From positions 729,001-793,000 of the forward strand of contig NZ_AP022829.1 of NCBI RefSeq assembly GCF_011405655.1: a stretch of DNA of 64,000 nucleotides. Direction: 5' to 3'. Positions 8,912 to 16,370 of this stretch are shown one piece after another; position 1 is the stretch's first letter, and every line of letters begins with the position of its first letter. This DNA comes from Adlercreutzia hattorii. GTDB lineage: Bacteria; Actinomycetota; Coriobacteriia; Coriobacteriales; Eggerthellaceae. The position numbers were made by a program, and so were the translations under genes. The notes beneath the pieces are model-generated. The model did no database searches. It was not told the origin of the DNA and saw only the letters and a program-made list of their open reading frames with translations.

Positions 8912-10780
8912 CTACGCCGTCCTCAGCTCTATCTCGTAACCGAGCTTGTCGCCGACGCGCTTGAATATCTGCGCGGCGTTGAGCTTGATGGTGTCGGTGA
9001 GAACAGAATCAAGGAAGAACACGCGCTTGGGCTCAAGCGCGGCGATTGCTTCCAGCACCTCGACAGTGAGCCCGTCATTCATGCAGCAGATGAGCTCATC
9101 GGCAGCGATCGAGGTGACGGGGTACCCTGCAACCTCCGTCTTCTCTATGGGAAGCGACAGCTCAAGGCCCCATTTGAGCATCATCTCGAAGATGATGTCG
9201 TCATGGGTGCGACCGGGCTTGATGAGGTTGTCGACAAGTGCGCCGCCCTCCACCTGGTCGAAGTTGGAGCTGTCGAGCTTGAGCACACGAAAACCGATAT
9301 CCGGGAGGGGTTTTAACTCGCCGGTTAATGTAAGCTGTGCGTTAGATGCATCGACTTCAGTTGCGATGCGTTTTCCAATTCGCCTAATTCTTTCTTCGGC
9401 TATTTTACAAAGACTGTCAAAACCTAATTCCTCAGCTTTTTTGTTTCCAGCACAGTTTTCGGGCAGCTGAACGCAGATGCATTTTCGGGTTCCGCCATCA
9501 TTCAGATTCATTTGCATCAGTGCATCCATTGAGCTCGCGGATCCCGAGAAGAAATCCAAAAAGAGAGCTGACTTTTCTGGAATCATGTCGAATAGTTTTA
9601 TCAGAAACTTAGTTGGTTTTGGATAGGAGAATATCTTTGCATCGCCAAAAATATCCAGTATTTCATTTGTTCCATGCTGTGTGAAAACATCATCAATTAT
9701 TGATTGCAATTTGCCTCTTCGAACGGTGCCATCTTCGAGCTTGAGATACTGTTTTGTCTGAACACTCCATCCTCCATCAATGCTCCTCACAAATTCAATT
9801 TCATTGTTCTCTAAAGCTCTTTGAACGCGCTCCTTGCTCCACAGCCATTGGCGTTTTGGCCAAACGCTCGTTCCGTCTGGAGCTGTTATGGGAAATACAA
9901 GGTTTTCACGAGCATCAAGAGTCTTATTTGCCTCCAAAGGGTGAGTCCTGTAGGGCCCTCTTTTCTCGAAATTCAAATCAGTTTTTGTATAATACCTTTG
10001 AATAGACTCATCCGTTAAAGGAACAGTGATGTCATCAATTTCTGATAAGTCTTTTGCATATATCAACACATAGTCTTGAAGTGTTACTAAATACTTTTCT
10101 TTTGGTCCGCCTCCGTAGCGCTTCTTCCATATTATTGTGTCAATAAAATTTGGGGCACCAAATACCTCATCGCAGATGAAACGCAACGAATTCAATTCGT
10201 TGTCGTCAATTGAAATGGCAATGATCCCATCTTCAGAAAGTAGTTCTCGTGCAAGCCTCAGTCTTGGGTACATCATACTGAGCCAGTCGGAATGATAGCG
10301 CCCACTTGTATCTGCGTTGGATTGCCCGCTCAATCCAGCTTGCTTTTTGTAATTTTCAACCGAGTCCTGGAAGCTGTCCTTGTACACGAAGTCATGGCCG
10401 GTGTTGTAGGGAGGATCAATATAGATCATCTTCACCTTGCCGTGGTAGCCGCGTTGCAGGAGCTTCAGCACTTCAAGGTTATCGCCCTCGATATAAAGGT
10501 TCTCAGTGGTGCCCCAATCGACGCTTGCATCCTCATCGGGACGAAGGGTAGCAGTTGAAGGCATTTGCGCCTGACGAATGGCATCTGCTTTTCCAGGCCA
10601 GGTGAAGGCGTAGCGCTCCTGCCCTTCATCAACCTCGTCTCCCAGAATAAGCCGCAGTTTCTCGAAATCGATTGAGCCATCGCCTTCGACGGCAATCTCC
10701 GGAAACAGCGCCTTCAGCCGCTCAACGCGCTCAGCAACCAAATCTTTCGATTCCAAGTCCACTTTTTCGATATCACTCAC
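8912..10780 (-). CDS. mod: type III DNA methyltransferase (Mod subunit)
   Basis: This adenine-N6 DNA methyltransferase provides modification and target recognition for the Mod-Res complex. The 622 residues start at GTG (10780) with the ribosome binding site gaggag 6 nt upstream. Motif IV MIYIDPPYNTG (about 140-150) precedes motif I FLDFFSGSAS (about 405-414), the beta-class order expected for type III enzymes. The gene is a compositional mosaic: both ends are GC-rich like res, while about 9330-10290 is clearly AT-rich. That segment encodes the middle of the protein, including the target-recognition domain, which suggests exchange of specificity. An IS256-type element now sits about 50 bp upstream and separates mod from its former upstream partner. 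Confidence 0.93.
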   Translation of the reverse strand: MSDIEKVDLESKDLVAERVERLKALFPEIAVEGDGSIDFEKLRLILGDEVDEGQERYAFTWPGKADAIRQAQMPSTATLRPDEDASVDWGTTENLYIEGDNLEVLKLLQRGYHGKVKMIYIDPPYNTGHDFVYKDSFQDSVENYKKQAGLSGQSNADTSGRYHSDWLSMMYPRLRLARELLSEDGIIAISIDDNELNSLRFICDEVFGAPNFIDTIIWKKRYGGGPKEKYLVTLQDYVLIYAKDLSEIDDITVPLTDESIQRYYTKTDLNFEKRGPYRTHPLEANKTLDARENLVFPITAPDGTSVWPKRQWLWSKERVQRALENNEIEFVRSIDGGWSVQTKQYLKLEDGTVRRGKLQSIIDDVFTQHGTNEILDIFGDAKIFSYPKPTKFLIKLFDMIPEKSALFLDFFSGSASSMDALMQMNLNDGGTRKCICVQLPENCAGNKKAEELGFDSLCKIAEERIRRIGKRIATEVDASNAQLTLTGELKPLPDIGFRVLKLDSSNFDQVEGGALVDNLIKPGRTHDDIIFEMMLKWGLELSLPIEKTEVAGYPVTSIAADELICCMNDGLTVEVLEAIAALEPKRVFFLDSVLTDTIKLNAAQIFKRVGDKLGYEIELRTA

Positions 10781-10795
10781 TATGTACTCCTCAAT

Positions 10796-10829
10796 TTAAA
10801 GACCGAGTTTTTCAAAAAATACCCTGCTT
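10796..10829 (-). pseudogene. 3' tail of the disrupted GHKL-ATPase gene
   Basis: These bases encode the last codons of the ATPase gene. Read from the copy of the 8-bp target duplication (10822-10829), they give a VFFEKLGL-stop ending. They continue in frame from the 12343-13636 segment when the IS256-type element is removed. The restored stop (TAA, 10796-10798) lies 16 nt before the mod start, and its downstream bases include the mod ribosome binding site. Confidence 0.85.
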
Positions 10830-12350
10830 GATCGCGTCCCGAACGTTGGTGTAGCGGACGTTTCGCGTGCCGAATAGTCGCGGCACGAGAAACGGCCATC
10901 GCTAGAATCGTTTGTTGCGAAGTAAACCGATTCGAGAAAGGCGATGACCGCAATGGACACTTTAGCAGCAATCGGCGCCGACGCGCCCGAGATTCCCAGA
11001 TTCGACGACGGCATGGTCAACATCAACGAGCTCGTCAGGACCCTCGCCGAGGCGATCGTCAACGAGATCATGGACGCGCAGGCCGAGGACGCCTGCGCCG
11101 AGGGCAACCAGCGCAACGGCTACCGGGAGCGCCGGCTCCTCACCAGCGTCGGGCGCATCACGCTGCGCATCCCGAAGCTCAGGCGGGGGACCTACTTCCC
11201 CGAGGACCTCATCGAGCGCTACAGCCGAGTCGACCGCGCCGTGGTGGCCGCGGTGGCCGAGATGGTCACCAGCGGGGTGTCCACCCGCAAGGTGGAGAAG
11301 GTGGCCCGCGCGCTGGGGGTCGACCGCATGAGCGCCAGCCAGGTGTCCCGCATCTGCGAGTCCCTGGACGCCGCCGTGGCCGACCTGCGGGGGCGACCCC
11401 TCGGCGGCGCGCGCTTCCCCTATCTCTGGATAGACGCCACCTACCTCAAGTGCCGCGACGGCGGCCACGTCTCCAGCTGCGCCGTGGTCACCGCCATCGG
11501 GGCCGCCGACACCGGCCACCGGGTCCTCCTGGGCGTGGACTCCGCCGACACCGAGGACTACGCCTCGTGGCGGGCCTTCCTGCTCTCGCTGCGCGAGCGG
11601 GGCGTCGCCGGCGTGCGCTGCGTCACCTCGGACGCCCACGCGGGCCTGAGGCGCGCCATCGAGGAGGTGTTCCCCGGCGCGGCCTGGCAGCGCTGCGTCG
11701 TGCACCTGGAGCGCAACGTGTGCGCGCTGGCCCGCAACAGGCGCGAGCGGGCGCTCCTGGGCTCGGTGATGCGGGCGGTGTTCGCGGAGTCGGACCCCGC
11801 GCTCGTGCGCGAGCTCTACCACCTGGCGGTCGACGAGATCGGCGCGGTCAGCGCCGCGGCCGGCGCGCTTTTGGAGGAGGCCGAGGCCGACGCGCTGGCC
11901 TACCTGGACTTCCCGCCGGCGCACCACCGCAGGCTGCGCACCAACAACGTCCAGGAGAGGATGAACCGGGAGATCAAGCGCCGCGCCAACGTCGTCCAGG
12001 TGTTCCCATCCAGGAAGTCGCTGATCCGGCTCCTGGGCGCGGTGCTGTCCGAGATGGACGAGGACTGGGCGGCGCGGCGCTGGTTCACCGAGGAGTCGAT
12101 ATCGGAGGTCTTCGAGGACAGGCGCCGCTGGAGGCCCGGACGGCCGCCGGCGTACGAGGGCACCGCGGCGGAGCACGCCGCGCGCATCATCGCCGTGGTG
12201 ATGGCCGACGGGGGCGCCGTCAGGAAGGCGGCGTGATCCAATGGTGTAGAATAGCAGCGTTCTAGGGATGGTTCGATCTCCTCGGACGGCCTCCGGCCGC
12301 CCTCGCAGATCGAATCGCTACACCAACAATCGGGACACTACCCCCTGCTT
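10822..12350 (+). mobile_element. IS256-family insertion sequence with target duplications
   Basis: The element spans 10830-12342 (1513 bp). Its imperfect terminal inverted repeats are 10830-10856 and 12316-12342, matching at 22 of 27 positions, with the core gttggtgtagcg at the inner ends. It is flanked by a perfect 8-bp direct repeat, ccctgctt, at 10822-10829 and 12343-12350, the duplication size known for IS256-type elements. One plus-strand transposase gene fills it. It inserted within the final codons of the GHKL-ATPase gene. The coordinates include both target duplications. Confidence 0.9.
10944..12236 (+). CDS. IS256-family (mutator-type) transposase
   Basis: This 430-aa transposase belongs to the IS256/mutator family and catalyses DDE transposition. 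Family features in order are an N-terminal Asp/Glu-rich region with EGNQRNGYRERR (near residue 52) and a DNA-binding segment. Next come the catalytic core with WIDATYLKCR (first Asp near 163) and TSDAHAGLRRA (second Asp near 229), and the highly conserved ERMNREIKRR with the catalytic Glu (near 338). It is complete and therefore possibly active. It is transcribed against the defence operon. The first ATG (10944) is used, with an alternative ATG 3 codons later. Confidence 0.93.
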   Translation: MTAMDTLAAIGADAPEIPRFDDGMVNINELVRTLAEAIVNEIMDAQAEDACAEGNQRNGYRERRLLTSVGRITLRIPKLRRGTYFPEDLIERYSRVDRAVVAAVAEMVTSGVSTRKVEKVARALGVDRMSASQVSRICESLDAAVADLRGRPLGGARFPYLWIDATYLKCRDGGHVSSCAVVTAIGAADTGHRVLLGVDSADTEDYASWRAFLLSLRERGVAGVRCVTSDAHAGLRRAIEEVFPGAAWQRCVVHLERNVCALARNRRERALLGSVMRAVFAESDPALVRELYHLAVDEIGAVSAAAGALLEEAEADALAYLDFPPAHHRRLRTNNVQERMNREIKRRANVVQVFPSRKSLIRLLGAVLSEMDEDWAARRWFTEESISEVFEDRRRWRPGRPPAYEGTAAEHAARIIAVVMADGGAVRKAA

Positions 12351-13636
12351 CTCATCTTCGAATCGGCAAGGATCTTGTCATAGGGAAGCACTTCGATGCT
12401 GGCATTTAAATCATCAACATATACATGCCAACCAAGACCATCGGGCGTTTGTTTGAAATTTCGGCGCCGCATTATTTTTTCTAAAGACGCAGGAACATCG
12501 CAGACCGCATATAAGTAGATTCGTGTATTTTCATTTACCCTAATAGGGCGACCCGTTGCATCAATAGCATTACCTTCTTTGATTTTTTCTGCGTATTCTT
12601 GCAGCTGATCAATAGGGTTGTCTTTTCCATCGTAATTGTCACGCATGGGTCGTTTGAGCTCAAAAATCGATATCGACTCAAAAGTATGACCAGGTCCATC
12701 TTCGTCTGAAACAAGAACAGGGTGATCCAGAAGCAATAAATCCGGCCTCTTTTTGCCAGCGCTAGCGCCAAGTGAGATATCAGAAGCTAAATATTGGCTG
12801 TATGTAAGACGCTCATCAATCAACCAGAGGTTGTGAGCTTCGTAAGATACATCTTCAGAAGTGGCACGAACGGGAAAAATGAGTTCGTGAAGGAATTTTT
12901 CGAGTTCGTATTTTTCGTCTGGCCTCTTCTTTAAGCTGGCTTCGAATAATTGCAGTACTGCCTTTCGATGTGCAATGTATTCCGCAAGGGAGGCTTTGTT
13001 TATATCGACAAGTTTTCTCGTGCATTCAGCAAACTCGTGTTCGTAGTCTTCACTGGAAAGAGAGTTGTTGTTGATCTTAACCAATAGCTCATCGTTTTCC
13101 TTTGCAATATCCTTCTCCAGCTGACGTTTCGCATCATGGAGGCTGTCCTCGATATTGCTAACACTTGAACCAAATTTGATTCCTTCTATTGCTTGAGGCA
13201 AGTGCTTCATTAGCGGTTTATATTGAGGTGCTTCCTCAGTTATATATTTCCTTACTGCCTCTTCTCTTTCATTTACTGCTTCGTCAAAATAGTCTTTTAG
13301 GATGTCTTTTACACACTCCTCAACTTTCGAATCAATTTCTTTTCGACTCGGCTCAATGCTCTCAAACAGACTATTTTCTTCGACAAAAGAAAAAGAGAGT
13401 CGATTTGCATTAACTTTCATGTCGAGATACTCGCTCGTCAGGATTCCGATAAAGTAGAGCGAATGCTTTTGTTTTAGTAGAGAGCCTAGTCCGTTGAAAC
13501 TGCTATCTAGTTTCAACTCATCTACGCACCGATTGTTAGCACAGAACATCACCCGATTTGTTTTGTCTAGTTTTACTTTGCCTATATCATCTATAGGCAT
13601 TTCAAGACCGATTAGACTGAATGTATATCCAGCAAT
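12343..13636 (-). pseudogene. central/C-terminal part of disrupted GHKL-ATPase gene, with PD-(D/E)XK motif
   Basis: An open frame from ATG 13600 to a stop inside the IS256-type end (12338) would give a 420-aa product. The host frame, however, is open back to the IS1595-type junction at 13636 and continues the N-terminal fragment in frame. The region is mostly helical and charged (coiled-coil-like around residues 90-220 of this piece). Toward the C-terminus it has a PD-(D/E)XK-like pattern: RPDLLLLDHP, then about 20 residues later SIFELKRP. This suggests a nuclease domain fused to the ATPase. The last three codons before the stop derive from target duplication plus IS sequence and replace the native ending. 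AT-rich relative to the IS elements on both sides. Confidence 0.8.
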
Positions 13637-13659
13637 AATCCTCCTTTGCAGATTGTGGG

Positions 13660-14718
13660 CTAGGAGGAGGACTCCTCATCGTCTGAACTGGGCGACCTCG
13701 CGTAGAAGTCCCTGTATCGGAGCGTTTTCGGGTTGCGCATTGCCCGATCCAACACGAACGCCGCCTTTTCCATCTTGTCGCGGGGAGGGTTCATCATCAC
13801 CCAGAAGAGGTCGAGGTAGCCGCCGAGCCTGGTGCGGTCGAACCCCGTGTGGGAGTCGAGGAACAGGCGCAGCAGATAGCAGAGCCGGTTGACCGCGGCG
13901 AGCGGGTTCTCCGGGTCGGGCAGGCGCTTGATGAGCTTGGAGTTGTGCCGCTCGCTGCGCAGGCCCAGCTCGCGGACCAGGCGGTTGTGGCCGTTCTCCA
14001 TGTCGTGGACCAGCGTCGAGCCGCGCGCCACATGGCCCCCGAAGGCGGCGAGGGTGCGCGCGCCGCTGGTCTTGCCGAGCCCCTCGTCGGCGAACACCGA
14101 CGCCCCGCTCCCGTCGCAGCCGATGCCGATGCAGTGCTTCCCCTTGGAGAAGCCGCCCGGGACCTTGGAGCCGTCGGGCATCCTCGGCTGGTCCGCCAGC
14201 GGCAGCGGGTACATCATCTCGTCGATCTCCACCCGGCCGGCCAGGGCGGCGCCCTCCTGCACCCCCTCCAGCACCGCGAGCAGCTTGGCGAGCCAGTACG
14301 GCGGCGTGGTGGCCGACCTGCGGCCCGACCGGGCCGCGCCCGCCAGGCTGCCGTAGGAGAAGACCTCGAGGAGGAACTCCGTCCAGTCGGCGACGGGCAG
14401 CTTGCGGCCGTCGAAGACGGTGCCGGTGGCCGGGTTGAACGCGCGGCCGCAGGACAGGCAGCGCCACCGGCGCACGCCGTTGGCGTCGCGCCCGTTGCCC
14501 TCGATCGCCGGCGAGCCGCAGCGCGGGCACGCGTCGCGGTCGTAGCCGTTGAAGAAATCGGCCTCGCCGACCAGGCCGGCGCCCGCGTGGCGGTAGCGGT
14601 ACATGTCGCGGTGGCAGTCCCTGACGATCCTCTCGGCCGGGGACAGCTCGCCGTCGCCGGCGCCGTCCCACGGCGTGGCCGACGGCGCCGGGCGCCGCCG
14701 CTTCTCTTCTCCGCTCAT
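13660..14718 (-). CDS. IS1595-family (ISXO2-like) transposase with zinc ribbon
   Basis: This is a 352-aa transposase from the ATG at 14718. An in-frame upstream start at 14790 would add 24 residues that lie on the hairpin region. The N-terminal zinc ribbon has CPRCG near residue 64 and CLSCGRAFNP near 88. The ISXO2-type DDE core begins with VEIDEMMYPL (near 170) and continues with LVHDMENGHN (near 240). A C-terminal LFWVMMNPPRDKMEK segment follows. It looks complete. The strong hairpin directly before the start codon probably limits expression by read-through from the host operon. Confidence 0.85.
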   Translation of the reverse strand: MSGEEKRRRPAPSATPWDGAGDGELSPAERIVRDCHRDMYRYRHAGAGLVGEADFFNGYDRDACPRCGSPAIEGNGRDANGVRRWRCLSCGRAFNPATGTVFDGRKLPVADWTEFLLEVFSYGSLAGAARSGRRSATTPPYWLAKLLAVLEGVQEGAALAGRVEIDEMMYPLPLADQPRMPDGSKVPGGFSKGKHCIGIGCDGSGASVFADEGLGKTSGARTLAAFGGHVARGSTLVHDMENGHNRLVRELGLRSERHNSKLIKRLPDPENPLAAVNRLCYLLRLFLDSHTGFDRTRLGGYLDLFWVMMNPPRDKMEKAAFVLDRAMRNPKTLRYRDFYARSPSSDDEESSS

Positions 14719-14719
14719 G

Positions 14720-14767
14720 GTGGAAGTCCTCGCTGCCCGGAGGGACGGCGACGCCGAGGACTTCCAC
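14720..14767 (-). promoter_or_regulatory. perfect 13-bp hairpin just upstream of transposase start
   Basis: Arm 14720-14732 (gtggaagtcctcg) is exactly complementary to 14755-14767, with a 22-nt loop. The structure ends 2 nt before the transposase ATG (14718) and covers its likely ribosome binding site. I infer that in long read-through transcripts the site is hidden, which is a known way for IS elements to avoid activation by flanking promoters. Confidence 0.55.
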
Positions 14768-14887
14768 ATCGCAAGAGCATCGCCGTCCATCCGGGCGGTC
14801 TCGCGGATGGATGTTCTGTTGCCTGCGATTATAGGGCAACGCGCGCGGCGGCGGATGCGCTACCCACATTCTGCAAAGGAGGATTTT

Positions 14888-15591
14888 CCAGCAATTTCAA
14901 AACTTCGCGTCTCGCCTTTATCGCTAAACAGCTTCGCAAAAGCCTCGTTAAGATCAAGCTCCTTATCTCCATCGACAAATACAATTTGTGGGCAATCGTC
15001 GAGGAGGAAAAATGGAGCACAGTGATGGATTACGGCACCAGCAATTTCTTCAAACTCAATGGGCATGGATTTGGCGTATTCAGCTCGCAATCCGAATAGA
15101 TGCACGATGGTTCCTATCGATCCGGTAGGCTCTTCAACGCTATCATCATCTAAGGTGGATGCAGAAAGGTTGAAACGGAATTTGCGGCTGTATTTTTCAT
15201 CGCCTTCCAAATAATTGCTCTCTATATCTGCGTTTTGAAACACCTTTAGCCAGCAGAACCGACCCACGCCTTTGCCGCCCCTTGACGCTTTATATGTAGA
15301 ATCCGATTGAAGAAAAGACTCGAAGTTTGGTCCATTAAATCCAATACCGTTGTCACGAATGCAGAAACCGGAGACGGTTGCTGTAGGCAGATCATCAAGA
15401 GGAAGCTGTATGCCTCTCTCGATCTCAACAACTATTTTGCCACCACTGAAGCTTACGTCTTCTAGCCGCCGATCCTCTATTGCCTGAATAGAGTTTACGA
15501 TGCTCTCATACAAAGGAAATAAAACCTCACTTTGAGCAAGCTCGAAGTTACTTACTCTTCCGGCTAAATTGACCCCAAATTCCTTGGTCAT
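14888..15591 (-). pseudogene. N-terminal GHKL-ATPase part of disrupted gene
   Basis: This is the 5' part of a HATPase_c_3/MORC-like GHKL ATPase. Visible motifs are the N-box (ESIVNSIQAIED, about residue 30), G1 box (IRDNGIGF, about 78), G2 box (GGKGVGRF, about 105) and a G3-like GSIGTIVHLFG (about 170). The start is ATG 15591, in an ATGA overlap with the DUF4391 stop and well spaced from the ribosome binding site aaaggag. An ATG at 15597 is too close to it. Host coding is interrupted at 14888 by the IS1595-type element, and the present open frame runs 9 codons into the IS (stop at 14860). Joined with the other two pieces it gives about 671 codons in frame. As it stands, the ATPase domain is separated from its nuclease-like C-terminus. 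Confidence 0.85.
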
Positions 15592-16370
15592 CGGCATATC
15601 TCCTTTATCTCATCCATAACGCTTTCGCGTTGTCGCTCCAGTTTTCTCATCTCAACGCGAAGCTTCGTCGTATCCGCAAGCGTGGCGTCCTTCGACTTCT
15701 TCGCATCCTTCAATTCGTTAATCTTCGACGTTAGCGCATTCATCTCTTTCACGTGTCCCATAAGCAGGCCAGCGTCTGCATCTTTGCAAACTGGGTAGAA
15801 GCCAAGGACTTTCACGGAACGCGCCAGCAGAGTTCTGTCGCCCAAAGCAACCAGATAATCCAACAAGGTAGTTTGCGGAAGCGTCGCAAACGACAGGCGC
15901 TCCAAATAGGGCGCGTATTCAGGACTCTCCGCTTTGAACGGCCCGCTGGAGTAGATCTTCTCTGTCACGAAGGATCCGTGTTCCGCGAAGCTCTTGCGCC
16001 GCAGAGCGGCAGAGACTGCATTGCCTGAGTTCGCGAAACCCTCCGCAAGGATCACCGTAGGGTTCGGAAAGCAACCATGCACCATGCGCAGCGCCTCCGC
16101 TATCCCGGTCGTGGAATTCAGGCCGCACGTCAGGAAGATGACCGATTCGATGCCGTAGGCATCGTCCTTCACGGGCAGGATGCGGGAGTTCGACTTGTTC
16201 AGGCTCGCGAAGAACCGCACGTCGCGCACCTTGTCCAGAAGCTTGATGGACGTTGCTGATGCCTTGGCAAGCTTTGCCTGTTCAGCCAGCTGCGTCTTGG
16301 GGACGCGCCGCTCTCCCGCAAGCGCGCCATCCGGCAGCTTCAATATGTCGTTCCACGCAATCGTCTTCAC
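15588..16370 (-). CDS. DUF4391 domain protein
   Basis: The 260-aa protein has the DUF4391 layout. An N-terminal segment carries RRVPKTQLAEQ, a central alpha/beta part holds the conserved TCGLNSTTGIAEAL region, and a C-terminal coiled coil (about 205-255, MNALTSKINELKDAKKSKD onward) completes it. The biochemical role is not established. The family commonly sits between an SNF2-type helicase and a methyltransferase in defence loci, as here. The start is GTG at 16370, overlapping the helicase stop by 4 nt (GTGA). Its own stop overlaps the GHKL-ATPase start by 4 nt, so the three are tightly coupled and likely act together. Confidence 0.8.
   Translation of the reverse strand: MKTIAWNDILKLPDGALAGERRVPKTQLAEQAKLAKASATSIKLLDKVRDVRFFASLNKSNSRILPVKDDAYGIESVIFLTCGLNSTTGIAEALRMVHGCFPNPTVILAEGFANSGNAVSAALRRKSFAEHGSFVTEKIYSSGPFKAESPEYAPYLERLSFATLPQTTLLDYLVALGDRTLLARSVKVLGFYPVCKDADAGLLMGHVKEMNALTSKINELKDAKKSKDATLADTTKLRVEMRKLERQRESVMDEIKEICR

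Larger units (their letters stand above)
13629..14895 (-). mobile_element. IS1595-family insertion sequence with target duplications
   Basis: The element spans 13637-14887 (1251 bp). Its ends share an inverted repeat of about 20 bp (left aatcctcctttgcagattgt; right end reversed is nearly identical, offset by two bases). It is flanked by a perfect 8-bp direct repeat, ccagcaat, at 13629-13636 and 14888-14895, consistent with IS1595-type duplications. Removing the element plus one duplication copy joins the two halves of the ATPase gene in frame, which independently confirms the boundaries. It carries a single minus-strand transposase gene, co-directional with the host operon. The coordinates include both duplications. 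Confidence 0.85.

Noticed and set aside
12338-13600. The 420-aa frame as an independent intact gene
   Set aside because: It continues in frame with the upstream GHKL fragment once the IS is removed, and its last codons come from IS sequence. It is a piece of a broken gene.
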